From contig CAWHFO010000047.1 in assembly GCA_963828215.1 (NCBI GenBank), forward strand, positions 1 through 64,000: a DNA stretch of 64,000 bases, in the 5' to 3' direction. The translations under genes were made by a program, and so were the position numbers. Shown piece by piece: positions 54,638 through 63,851 of the stretch (its first letter is position 1; each line of letters starts with the position of its first letter). The notes beneath the pieces are model-generated. The model was not told the DNA's origin, made no database searches, and saw only the letters and a list, made by a program, of their open reading frames with translations. Source of the stretch: CAVTJL01 sp963828215 (GTDB taxonomy: Bacteria; Pseudomonadota; Alphaproteobacteria; Geminicoccales; Geminicoccaceae).

Positions 54638-55832
54638 TGCGTCGGTCCCTGATCGAGACCGGCCACGAGGTCGGCCTCCGGGCGGCGCCGTCCCCACGAG
54701 CAACGCCGGCGCTACGGCACGGGTCCGAAAGGCCTCGCCGGCTGACCCTGGTCGTCGCCAATCTGGGCTGGGGCGGAGCGCAGAAGGTGATCGTCACCCT
54801 GGCCAACTACTGGGCGGAGCGGGGCTGGCCGGTCACGCTCCTGTCCGTGGCCGAGCGGCGCGTCGAGTTGTATTTTCCCGTCAGCCCCGCGGTCCGGCTC
54901 GTCTATCTCGCCGCCGCCGGCGACTCCCGGGGAACCGGCCACGCGATGCGACAGAATCTCGAGGCGGGTGGCGGTGCTGCGCCGCGCCATCCGGGAGAGC
55001 GCTCCGGAGGTCGTGCTGTCCTTTCTGTCGACCACCAACGTCATGACCCTCCTGGCGACCCGCGGGCTGTCGGTGCCCGTGATCGTCTCCGAGCGGGGCG
55101 ATCCCCGACGGGGCAACCTTCCCCCGGTCTGGCGCGGCCTTCGGGCCCTGACCTACCGGCGCGCCTTCAGCCTCGTGGCACAGACGGACCATGCCCTGGA
55201 GCCGTTTGCCGGAGCCATCCGGCGGCGCGGGACGATCATCCCGAACCCGGTCGTCCTGCCTCCCGAGCCTCTCTCCGGGGGGCCGCCGGCCATCGTCGCC
55301 GCCGGCCATCTGGACCCCGTCAAGGGCTTCGACGTTCTCATCCGGGCCTTCGCGCGCTCCGCCTCCGACCATCCCGGGTGGCGGCTGATCATCTGGGGCG
55401 AGGGGCCGGCGCGCGACGGGCTCGAGCGGCTGGCCGGACAGCTCGGGATCGGCGCGCGGACGACGGCTGGCGGGACGCAGCGAGCAGCCCGGCGGCTGGC
55501 TCGGCTCCGGCTCGATCTTCGTCCTCAGCTCGCGCCACGAGGGGTTCCCGAATGCCCTGATCGAGGCGATGGCTGCCGGGCTGGCCGTCGTCGCAACCGA
55601 CTGCCCGGTGGGCGGGCCGCGCTCGATGATCGACCCGGAGGTCCATGGCCTGCTCGTCCCCGTCGAGGACGAGGCCGGGCTGGCCGAGGCGATGGTCCGG
55701 CTGATGACGAGCCCGGACCTGAGGCGGCGGCTCGGCGGGCGCGCCCGCCAGCGGGCCGGCGACTTCGCGCTACCGCGGGTGATGGCGCGCTGGACGGCGC
55801 TCGTCGAGCAGGCCGCGACGGCCCGATCCTGA
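54637..55832 (+). CDS. GT4-type glycosyltransferase (two frameshifts)
   Basis: A GT-B glycosyltransferase can be read through three frames: LTLVVANLGWGGAQKVIVTL at the start, then after about 54955 LLATRGLSVPVIVSERGDPR and GHLDPVKGFDVLIRAFARSA, then after about 55480 MAAGLAVVATDCPVGGPRSM with the preceding SSRHEGFPNALIEA. These are the GT4 donor-site motifs. Both breaks are single-base events in GC-rich sequence. The end overlaps the convergent glycosyltransferase by about 60 bp. Confidence 0.8.
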
Positions 55833-56990
55833 CTCCGCGGGCGCCCGACGCCGATCCGCGGGCGGAGCCGCGACGGCCTCGTAGAGCCTGTCGTAGCGCC
55901 GGACGATCGCGGCCAGGGCGTAGTCCCGCAGGATGCGCTCGCGCCCCGAGAGCCCGCGCGCGCGCCGCTCGGCTCCCGACAGGCGGAGCAGCACGCCCAA
56001 CGCCCCGGCCAGCGCCTCGGGATCCTGGGGGGCCACCACCTCGCCGACGCCCTCGAGCAGGGGGCGGCAGTCGCCGATGGCGGTCGCCACGCAGGGAACC
56101 CCGGCGGCCATGGCCTCGCCCAGCACATTGGGAAAGCCCTCCCCCCAGGCCGAGCAGAGCGTCGCGATGTCGAGGCCGGCCACCAGCCGCGGCATGTCCG
56201 ACCGCTCCCCGAGCAGGGCCACGTGCCGGCCCAGGCCCTGCTCCCCGATCAGGCGCACGAGGTCTCCATTGTCGGCCGTCATGCCCGGGCCGACCAGGAC
56301 GAGACGAAAATCCGCCCCGGCAGCGAGCAGGCGGGCGGCCGCCCGCAGCATCGTCCCGTGATCCTTCATCGGATGGTAGCGGGCGACGAGCCCGACGAGC
56401 GCGGTGGCGGGGCCGAGGCCCAGCTCCTGCCGCAGCGCCGCTCCCGCAGCCGCGTCGGGCCTGAACAGATCCGTGTCGAACCCGTTGGGAACGACCTCGA
56501 CGTGGCGCGCCCCGTAGCCATGGCCCCGATGCTGGGCGGCGCTCAGGGAGGAATTGTAGACGAGCGCCGCCGCGAGGCGCGAGAGGGGTGCCCCGATCCG
56601 AATGACCCGCCGCGTCGCCGGCTTCTCGAGTCCCAGGTCGTGCAGCGAGTGCCGGATGTTCCAGAGCACCGGCAGACCGGGATACGCGAGGCGGGCCCCG
56701 GCCAGCCCCGCCAGATTGCCGTGATACATCCAGCCATGCACGAGGTCCGGCCGCCAGCGGCGCAGCAGCTGCCTGAGCCGCGCCACGGCCTTCAAGCTCA
56801 GCCGCCCCGGCGCCAGGCCCAGGTGGTGCAGCTCCACGCCGGTGGCGGCCACGCGGCCCCAGAGCCCCCCGCCCGGCTGAAGCGAGACCACCATCTGGCT
56901 GTGGCGGCCGCCGTCCGCCTCGAGGAGCTTGGCCATCATCATCTGGGCGCCGCCGGTGGCGAGCGCCGTCGTCACATGGACGATCCTCAC
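55770..56990 (-). CDS. GT4-type glycosyltransferase
   Basis: The 406-residue protein has RIVHVTTALATGGAQMMMAK, LVGLVARYHPMKDHGTMLRA and AWGEGFPNVLGEAMAAGVPC, the classic GT4 acceptor and donor motifs. The start is GTG 56990, overlapping the stop of the ligase gene as GTGA, so it is the last gene of a minus-strand operon. The gene is intact. The C-terminal tail after AAVARRYDR-like sequence is Arg-rich and may be extended by a lost stop. Confidence 0.85.
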   Translation of the reverse strand: MRIVHVTTALATGGAQMMMAKLLEADGGRHSQMVVSLQPGGGLWGRVAATGVELHHLGLAPGRLSLKAVARLRQLLRRWRPDLVHGWMYHGNLAGLAGARLAYPGLPVLWNIRHSLHDLGLEKPATRRVIRIGAPLSRLAAALVYNSSLSAAQHRGHGYGARHVEVVPNGFDTDLFRPDAAAGAALRQELGLGPATALVGLVARYHPMKDHGTMLRAAARLLAAGADFRLVLVGPGMTADNGDLVRLIGEQGLGRHVALLGERSDMPRLVAGLDIATLCSAWGEGFPNVLGEAMAAGVPCVATAIGDCRPLLEGVGEVVAPQDPEALAGALGVLLRLSGAERRARGLSGRERILRDYALAAIVRRYDRLYEAVAAPPADRRRAPAESGSGRRGLLDERRPARHHPR

Positions 56991-58315
56991 GGCGCGGCCT
57001 CCCGCCGACCGCCTGCGAGCCCCGGCTCCGGCTCCTGGTCGCCCGTCTCGGGCACCGTCCCGCGCTGCCGCTCGATCCAGCCGATGCCGAGGACGAGGCC
57101 GGCCGGGATGACGAACGCTGCCGTGTGGAGGGTATTGTGACTGAAGAACCCGCTGACGATGGCGACCTGGACGAAGACGAGGCCCGGCCAGAACCGGCGG
57201 GCCCAGCACAAGGTCAGCAGGGCCAGGAGAAGCCATACATAGAGAACGAGACCGACCAGGCCGTTGTCGACCCAGACCGCGAGGTAGGAATTGTGGGGTC
57301 CGAGCGGCATCGCGCGGAAGTAGCCGGCGCCATGGCCGACGAGGACGGCCTCGTCGATCAGCGCCAGATATTTGGGCATGAGATCCAGGCGCACCTCGTC
57401 GCTGCTGTAGACGGCATCGTTCTCGAAGGTGAAGGTCGACAGGCGGCGTTGCGCATTCTCCGCGTCGAACATCTGCGACGAGCTCGTCAGGCTCGACACG
57501 ATCAGGACGGCGAACAGGGCCATGGTCAGCGCGGCGCCGGGCAGGATGAGGAGCTGTCTGACGCGACGGCCCTGACCGGTCAGCCAGAGATAGTTGAGGA
57601 TGAAAACCAGGAGCTGGATCATCCCGCCTCGCGACAGGGTGGTGAAAACTCCGGTGAAGGCGGCGAGGATCAGGGCCAGATCGAGCAGGTGAATGCGATC
57701 GTAGCGGACCGACAGCGCGAGCATGAGGACGATGGCTATCGCGGCCAGATTGGGGTTCTCCTCGAAGCCGCCGGCACGCCCGATCGCCGAGGAGAAGGTA
57801 CCCGGAAAGGCGAGGTCGACGAAGGTGGACGAGAGCAGCACCAGGAGAATGAGGATCATCACCCAGCGCCAGCCCAGCCTCACGAGCAGGACGGCGGTGG
57901 TCAGGCCGCCGAACAGCATGAGGAATCGGTAGCCGAGGATGTAGACGGCCTTGCCGTCCTCGTAGTCGAGATTGGCGTCGGGCAGCGCCGCGGTCATGGC
58001 GTTCCAGACGGCCAGCAGCAGGAAGGGCAGGAGCGCCGAGGCGTTGTCGCGCCAGAGATCGAAGGTCCTGGCGAGCCGATGCCGGCGATAGTCGGGCAGA
58101 TGGACCCGCAAGGCGATCGGCGCGAGCATGATGACGAAGAGCTCGACGGGCTGGCTCAGCAAGACATCAACGGGCTGGTTCTGCATCCACGGCCAGTCGC
58201 GCAGCGCCAGGACTGCATCGGTGACGTAGAGGGTCAGGAACAGCACGGTGTGGACCGCCAGGACACCGTCGGTCAGACGGGCGCTCATGCGCTGCGCCTG
58301 GGCAGCCTGACTCAT
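56987..58315 (-). CDS. O-antigen ligase / polymerase family membrane protein
   Basis: The 442-residue protein has ten or more membrane helices (for example GVLAVHTVLFLTLYVTDAVL, ILILLVLLSSTFVDLAF) and a large periplasmic loop with GHGAGYFRAMPLGPHNSYLA, the H-NxYL motif of Wzy/WaaL-type enzymes. It would polymerise repeat units or ligate the glycan. The ATG at 58315 overlaps the previous stop (ATGA). Confidence 0.85.
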   Translation of the reverse strand: MSQAAQAQRMSARLTDGVLAVHTVLFLTLYVTDAVLALRDWPWMQNQPVDVLLSQPVELFVIMLAPIALRVHLPDYRRHRLARTFDLWRDNASALLPFLLLAVWNAMTAALPDANLDYEDGKAVYILGYRFLMLFGGLTTAVLLVRLGWRWVMILILLVLLSSTFVDLAFPGTFSSAIGRAGGFEENPNLAAIAIVLMLALSVRYDRIHLLDLALILAAFTGVFTTLSRGGMIQLLVFILNYLWLTGQGRRVRQLLILPGAALTMALFAVLIVSSLTSSSQMFDAENAQRRLSTFTFENDAVYSSDEVRLDLMPKYLALIDEAVLVGHGAGYFRAMPLGPHNSYLAVWVDNGLVGLVLYVWLLLALLTLCWARRFWPGLVFVQVAIVSGFFSHNTLHTAAFVIPAGLVLGIGWIERQRGTVPETGDQEPEPGLAGGRREAAP

Positions 58316-59518
58316 CCGACATGCTCCCGCCCGCGCAGGCGCGGCTCGGGCGCCGTGCCGGCGAGGCTTCCGGCGCGGGCGCCAGCGACGCCGGCGAGCG
58401 CCCGTTCCGTGCTCGTCAGCATGACCGGTAGACTGAAACGCTCGACGATGCGCGAGCGGGCCCGCTCGCCCCGGCGCCGGCGCTCGTTCGGCGCCGTCCG
58501 CAGCAGGCGATCGACGCGATCGGCCAGCGCCGCCGGATCGGCGACCGGCACCACCTCGCCCGTGTCGCCCATGATGAGGGCCGCGTCCCCCACGTCGGTG
58601 GCGATGCAGGGCAGCCCGCAGGCCATCGCCTCGGCCAGGACGTTCGGGAAGGCCTCGGACGTCGAGGTCAGGCAGAGAAGGTCGAGGGCATTGTAGATGC
58701 CCGTGACGTCCCGCTGCTGTCCCGCCCAGACGACCCGGCCCTCCAGCCCCATGTCCCGGGCCGCCTGCCGCAGCCTCGAAGCCAGCTCGGGCGGGCCGTC
58801 CCCGACACAGACGAACACGGCCTCGGGGTGCGCAGCCTGGAGCCGGGCCGCGGCCGCGAGGAAGGTCGGATGGTCCTTCACGGGCGCCAGCCGGCCGACG
58901 ATGCCGATCAGGGTCGGCCCCCGCCGGAACGCCCAGCCGCGCCCGCGTCCGGGCTCTCGCGGACGCGTCGGGCCGGAAAAGGTCGAGGTCGATCCCGTTC
59001 GGGATGACCGCCGCCGAGCGCGCCCGGAAGCCCGCGTCCCGGTGCGCGGCCAGCGCCGACTCGGCGTTGGCGATCATGAGGTCGGCTCTGCCGCTGAGGA
59101 GCCCGCACAGCTCGAACGGCAGCCGGCGCCGCCACTGCCGGTTCTGCCGCGACGAGCGCAGCCCCCAGACGAGCGCCGTGCGGCGTCCGCCGGCGGTCGC
59201 CGCCAAGCCCACCAGATTGGCGATGGAAAGGGCGCAATAGAGGACGTCGACCGCGTCGGCCCGGAGCATGCGGCGCAGTCGCAGGACGGTTCCCGGGAGC
59301 CGGTGGGCGATGTCGAGGCGTCCCGGCCGGTAGCGCCGATTGAGGGCGACGAGGCGAAGATCGCCCCGCCCCTCGAGCCGCTCCCAATAGACCCCGCCCT
59401 CGACCAGCGTCGCGCAGGTGAGAGCGTGCCCCCGGGCGCTCAGCCCCAGGGCCAGCTGCACGAACTGCCGTTGGGCGCCTCCGGCATCGAGGGAGGGCAG
59501 CAGGAGCATGATCCTCAT
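58312..59518 (-). CDS. GT4-type glycosyltransferase (one frameshift)
   Basis: The start is MRIMLLLPSLDAGGAQRQFV at 59518, coupled by ATGA to the sulfotransferase. The N-terminal half is continuous to NGIDLDLFRPDAS. Near 58925 one base breaks the frame; beyond it IGIVGRLAPVKDHPTFLAAA, TSTSEAFPNVLAEAMACGLP and DVGDAALIMGDTGEVVP complete a normal GT4 donor domain to 58312. Confidence 0.82.
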
Positions 59519-60435
59519 CGGGACGAGCTCCGCGCATAGCCGTAGCGGGCGAGAAGCGGACGGCAGAGGCGATCGAGGAGCCGGCGATCCTTGGCCGGCA
59601 GCCGGCGCTGCCACTCGAAATCGGGGGCGAGCCGGAGCTGGCCGCCCATCCGCAGCCGGTTGCCCGCCATGACGTGCCCCGAGGCCATCGGCGCCCCGGC
59701 CGAGATGTCCCGTGCCACGGCCGAGAGGTCCAGGCCGCAGAGCTCGCCCAGCCCGGCCATCGCGGCCTCCGGCTCGCTCATCAGGCTCTCGTACCCGAGA
59801 CGCAGCCGCCGGCTCGCCGGCAACTTGGTGGCGACGCGCTCGGCGGCGAGGTTGGTCGCCATCCACATGAGCGCGGTGCGCACCACGGACCGTTCCCGCT
59901 TCTCGACCTGCAGGCCCAGGCGCGGGTTCGACGCCAGGTGACGACGCAGGGACCAGGCGACGCCCCGCCCGTCGCGGATCAGGTGGACGAGGCGGAGATC
60001 GATGTCCCCGACCGCCGCCAGGGCCCTGGCGCGGCCGGGCAACTTGGACGCATCGACGACGATCGACCGGCCGGTGACCTCGCTCGTGGCGTGGAAGAGG
60101 CCCCGCGTGAGGGCCGCGTAGGCCGACCAGCCGGCATCGCCGCGCCGTCTCGGGAGCCAGCCCTCGAAGGTCGCCTGCAGCCGGGCATAGGTGGCGATCG
60201 GGTCGCCCCCGACATGCGCGGCCCAGCGCCGGACGATCTCGCTCCAGACGGGGCAGCGCGGCAGGGGCTCCCCGCACGAGCAATATTCCCGGTTCGCCCA
60301 GGCGGCGCCGGCCAGGCGGAAGAGCTCGCCCGCGCCGACGACCGCCGGATGCTGGCCGAGGATGATGTTGAGGAGGGTCGAGCCGCTGTGGCCGTACCCG
60401 GCGATGTAGACGACGCGGACCGGCGCGGCGCTCAC
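59515..60435 (-). CDS. PAPS-dependent sulfotransferase
   Basis: The 306-residue protein begins VRVVYIAGYGHSGSTLLNII, whose GHSGST loop binds the 5'-phosphosulfate of PAPS; LRLVHLIRDGRGVAWSLRRH is the 3'-phosphate-binding motif. It would sulfate the polysaccharide or a precursor. GTG 60435, which overlaps the previous stop as GTGA, is preferred to ATG 60459 because the neighbouring genes use the same overlap. Confidence 0.88.
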   Translation of the reverse strand: MSAAPVRVVYIAGYGHSGSTLLNIILGQHPAVVGAGELFRLAGAAWANREYCSCGEPLPRCPVWSEIVRRWAAHVGGDPIATYARLQATFEGWLPRRRGDAGWSAYAALTRGLFHATSEVTGRSIVVDASKLPGRARALAAVGDIDLRLVHLIRDGRGVAWSLRRHLASNPRLGLQVEKRERSVVRTALMWMATNLAAERVATKLPASRRLRLGYESLMSEPEAAMAGLGELCGLDLSAVARDISAGAPMASGHVMAGNRLRMGGQLRLAPDFEWQRRLPAKDRRLLDRLCRPLLARYGYARSSSR

Positions 60436-61997
60436 GGCCCGCCTCCCGGAGCCGACCATCGCGGCCGGCGGAGCGCCGGCGGTGCCGGACCGGCCGGGAC
60501 GGCGACCGGGACGGCCGGCGTCGAGCCCATCTGCCGGATGCGGAGGCGAACGACCGCCAGGATCACGACCGAGGAGACCAGATAGACGGCGGACGTGGCG
60601 AGCGCGATGCCGGGCAGCCCCAGCCAGCGCATGAAGATCAGGTTGAAGACGATGTTGCCGGTGAAATTCATGACCCCCACCATGGCGGTCACCTGGTTGA
60701 GGCTCATCGCGTTCAGCACGCGGGCACCGAGGACGCCGGCCAGATAGAAGGGAATCTCGAGCGCGTAGAAGCTCTGGATCTGGCTCACCAGGGCCGTGTC
60801 CCGGGCGTCGAACGCGCCGCGCTCGAAGAACAGCCGGACGATGGTGGTCGAGAACTGGAACATGAGGCCGGCCAGCGGCACGGAGACGAGCAGCACGATG
60901 CCCAGCCAGCCGATCAGGGTCTGGCGGAGATGGCGCGCGTCGCGTGCCGCGGCGAGCCGTGCCAGATAGGGCAGGATGGCCGTGCTGATCGGGGTGGCGC
61001 TCAGCGCCAGGACCAGGGCCACGAGCTTGCCGCCATAGGTCAGCGACGCCACGCTTCCGGGCGCCAGCATCGCCGCCATGCTCTGGTCCACCATCACCGA
61101 GGCGCCGCTGGTCAGGGCGCCCAGCATCGTCGGCAGATACTGGCCGATGACCCGGCGGGTCGGCGCGTCGAAGCCGTGCCAGCGGGGACGCACGAGCAGC
61201 CCGAGCCGGCGGGCGAGCGTCAGCACGAGCGCGAGCTCGAGGGCGGATCCCCCCACCACGCCGACGACCAGCGGCCCGGCACCCGGCCTCGTGGTGAGGA
61301 GCACGGCGAGGATCGTCACGAGCGGCGTCGTCATGGGCGCCACCGCGACGAGGGCGAAGCGGTGGCTGGCATTGATGAGGGTGCCCCAGAACCTCACCAG
61401 CCCCTGCAGCAGGACGACGGGCACGAGCAGGTAGAAGAGGTGCCGTGTGAGCGCCAGCTTCTCGGCCCCGAAGCCGGAGCCCAGGGCCCGGGTGAGCGGG
61501 TCGGCCAGGAGCAGGAGCAGGACGCTGGTGACGGCGAGCATCACGATGACGGCCAGGAGCGCGCTCTCGCCGAGCCGGCGGGCGGCCTCGTGGCCCTCGC
61601 GGTCGCGCACGCCGATGAAGGTCGGCATCAGCGCCGCGGCAAGGGCGGCGATCTGCACGTTGATGGCGAAAGAGGGGGCCAGGAAGGCGATGATGAAGGC
61701 ATCGACACTGTCGCCGGTGCCCAGCCTGTAGGCGACCGCCAGCTCGCGTCCCGCGACGACCAGCTTGAGCACGCAGGTCATGGCGCCGACGGTCAGGGCC
61801 GCGGCCATGACCTGCCTGTTGACGGCGGCCCGCTGCCAGGCTTGGACCCCGCCGGTCAGGCGGGTCAGCCCCCGGGCGAGCACGCTGCCGTCCGGCACCG
61901 CGCAGCGGGCCGGGCCCTTTCTACCGATTGATGACCGCCCACGCCCTCGATCCCCAAATCGCGACCGCGATCGGACGCTCGTTCCATAGTCCCACAA
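60432..61997 (-). CDS. MurJ/MATE-like lipid-linked oligosaccharide flippase
   Basis: The MurJ-like protein has twelve to fourteen membrane helices, with ALTVGAMTCVLKLVVAGREL at the start and RLFFERGAFDARDTALVSQI, a MurJ-family signature loop, in the second half. It probably flips the repeat unit or a sugar-lipid across the inner membrane. The first ~55 residues from ATG 61997 are Arg-rich and may be untranslated; a GTG near 61900 is an alternative. First gene of the minus-strand operon. Confidence 0.83.
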   Translation of the reverse strand: MWDYGTSVRSRSRFGDRGRGRSSIGRKGPARCAVPDGSVLARGLTRLTGGVQAWQRAAVNRQVMAAALTVGAMTCVLKLVVAGRELAVAYRLGTGDSVDAFIIAFLAPSFAINVQIAALAAALMPTFIGVRDREGHEAARRLGESALLAVIVMLAVTSVLLLLLADPLTRALGSGFGAEKLALTRHLFYLLVPVVLLQGLVRFWGTLINASHRFALVAVAPMTTPLVTILAVLLTTRPGAGPLVVGVVGGSALELALVLTLARRLGLLVRPRWHGFDAPTRRVIGQYLPTMLGALTSGASVMVDQSMAAMLAPGSVASLTYGGKLVALVLALSATPISTAILPYLARLAAARDARHLRQTLIGWLGIVLLVSVPLAGLMFQFSTTIVRLFFERGAFDARDTALVSQIQSFYALEIPFYLAGVLGARVLNAMSLNQVTAMVGVMNFTGNIVFNLIFMRWLGLPGIALATSAVYLVSSVVILAVVRLRIRQMGSTPAVPVAVPAGPAPPALRRPRWSAPGGGP

Positions 61998-62288
61998 AGA
62001 AATGAAAGCGACAACGCCCGAGCGTCTTCAATTACTCTTATCACTTTAGGTAGAACAAACACGCATATTGGATCTCTTTGAAGCTACCATTCATCCATTA
62101 TTCATACTCGTGTATCGACATCGGCGACCCGCCGCCGGATCGGCTTGACGGGTCTTGATGTCGTTCCTAGTCTCGGCCCGAACGACCTATCGACGGGTCG
62201 ACGTCCGGCTCGCGGCGAGGCGGAGGCACCGTCCGTGCCCGCGCAGCGCGACGAAGCCTGGACGGCTGGGCGGGGAAGGAAGCGACCG
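61998..62288. other. AT-richer divergent intergenic region with candidate promoter
   Basis: It lies between the flippase operon and the hydrolase. Composition drops in GC from about 62000 to 62115. At its end TTGACG (62145-62150), a 17-nt spacer and TAGTCT (62168-62173) form a promoter-like pair for the plus-strand gene. Promoters of the minus-strand operon should also be here but none stands out. Confidence 0.4.
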
Positions 62289-63500
62289 ATGGCTCGGAGA
62301 GCGCTCGCGCGGGCTCGCTGGCCTCTCTGGGCGGCCGGCGGGCTGTTGATCGGGGCCGCGGGCCTGCTCCCGCTCTGGGACCTCGATCTCGACGTCCACG
62401 CGGCCGTCGTCGGCAAGACCCTGTTCTGTCGCACGCGGCTCTACCGGCGTCTCGACTCGCCCCGGCTCGCGGACTTCTGCTTCGGTGCCTCGGATCTACC
62501 GCAGGGCGTGATCGCCGAGGTCCCCTCGCTCGTCCACGTGACCAGCCTGACGGAGCTGTGGTCGCGACGGCAGAAGCTGATCCGCTACGTATGGGGCACC
62601 GACGCCCTGCCGACCGACCGCCAGCCCAGCGACGTCGTCCACGGCATCGACGATCCCGGCCTCGCCGATCTCGCCAACCTCGAGCGCATCGACCTCCTCG
62701 AGATGGAGATGCCGCACGACTTCGTCGCGCGCGCCTATCACCTCCTTCCCCGGCACGGCAACGGCCGGCTCGCCATCTACCATGGCGGCCACATCGGCAG
62801 CTTCCGGACCCTGGGCAAGGAGACGCTGGCCGGCCTTCTGGCCCACGGTTTCGCCGTCCTCGCCTTCGACATGCCGATGCGGGGCGTCAACAGCTGGCCC
62901 GAGCGGATCGACGTTCCGGAGCTGGGCTCCATCTCGCTCGCCAGCGGCGCCGGCTGGAATCTCTGGCCCCTCGAGACGGACACCTTCAAGCCGCTCCAAT
63001 ACTTCCTCGACCCTGTGCTGCGGGGCATCGACTATGTCGAGAGGACCTACGACTACGACGCGATCGTCATGCTGGGGGTCTCGGGCGGCGGTTGGACGTC
63101 GACGGTCTATCCGGCCCTCGACCCGCGGATCGTCGCCAGCTATCCGATCGCGGGGTCCCTGCCCTTCTCGCTTCTCCGCCAGCACCCGGTCAGCCACACC
63201 TTCACCAGCGAGGGCGCCTACGAGCAGCGCCTCCCGGACTTCTACCGGCTCGCCAACTATCTCGACCTCTACGTCATGGCGTCGGCGGGCGGCGGCCGCC
63301 GCGTCATCCAGATCCTGAACAAGTACGATCCCTGCTGCTTCTTCGGCGAGGACGGCAAGGCCTATGCGCCGGCCGTGGCGGCGGCCGTGACCGAGGTCGG
63401 GCTGGGCGGCGACTTCCGGGTCTTCAGCGACGGCTCCCACATGGATCATGCTCTGTCGGCGGCAGGCCTGGAGCTCATTCTCGAGGACGCTGCCCGCTAG
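62289..63500 (+). CDS. Membrane-anchored alpha/beta-hydrolase
   Basis: An N-terminal hydrophobic anchor (WPLWAAGGLLIGAAGLLPLW) precedes a periplasmic hydrolase domain with IYHGGHIGSFRTLGKETLAG (oxyanion region), the nucleophile elbow MLGVSGGGWTSTVYPALDPR (GVSGG) and a final His in FSDGSHMDHALSAAG. It is about 403 residues long and may deacylate the exported polymer. The start ATG 62289 has GGAAG upstream. The gene is intact. Confidence 0.75.
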   Translation: MARRALARARWPLWAAGGLLIGAAGLLPLWDLDLDVHAAVVGKTLFCRTRLYRRLDSPRLADFCFGASDLPQGVIAEVPSLVHVTSLTELWSRRQKLIRYVWGTDALPTDRQPSDVVHGIDDPGLADLANLERIDLLEMEMPHDFVARAYHLLPRHGNGRLAIYHGGHIGSFRTLGKETLAGLLAHGFAVLAFDMPMRGVNSWPERIDVPELGSISLASGAGWNLWPLETDTFKPLQYFLDPVLRGIDYVERTYDYDAIVMLGVSGGGWTSTVYPALDPRIVASYPIAGSLPFSLLRQHPVSHTFTSEGAYEQRLPDFYRLANYLDLYVMASAGGGRRVIQILNKYDPCCFFGEDGKAYAPAVAAAVTEVGLGGDFRVFSDGSHMDHALSAAGLELILEDAAR

Positions 63501-63851
63501 TCGCCGGCCGCGGGCCCGTCCTCCGCCGCTGCGGCGCAGACCGCGCGCTCGGCGGCATGCGGCGGGAGCAACCCTAAGGCGTCAATGGTACTATCCAAGT
63601 CACAATCGTAGTTAACAGAATAATGACTCGACGACCGTTGAATAAAGTTGACCTCTGGCGTGGACTGGTCTTAACCTTGATCTCGGTAGACAGCGCGATA
63701 CAAGAATAGGTCCGCCAGGAAATGGCATAGATGCAGTGCCGCTGGGCGTGCGGGCGTAACGGCACCTTTCTTCGACACTGGCGTGAACGGCCGGACGGCT
63801 TGGTCGCGCTCGACGTTCATCTCTGACCCGGGCGCGGTCGGGAGGCGGGAT
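63501..63851. other. Intergenic region, no supported gene
   Basis: The middle (63590-63680) is AT-rich (for example GTTAACAGAATAATGAC), consistent with promoter DNA for the gene that follows, but no hexamer pair is convincing. No frame resembles a protein. Confidence 0.35.

Noticed and set aside
56987..60283. A 1098-residue minus-strand ORF
   Set aside because: It joins parts of the sulfotransferase region, a glycosyltransferase N terminus and the ligase through shared frame. Family motifs and ATGA overlaps show separate genes.
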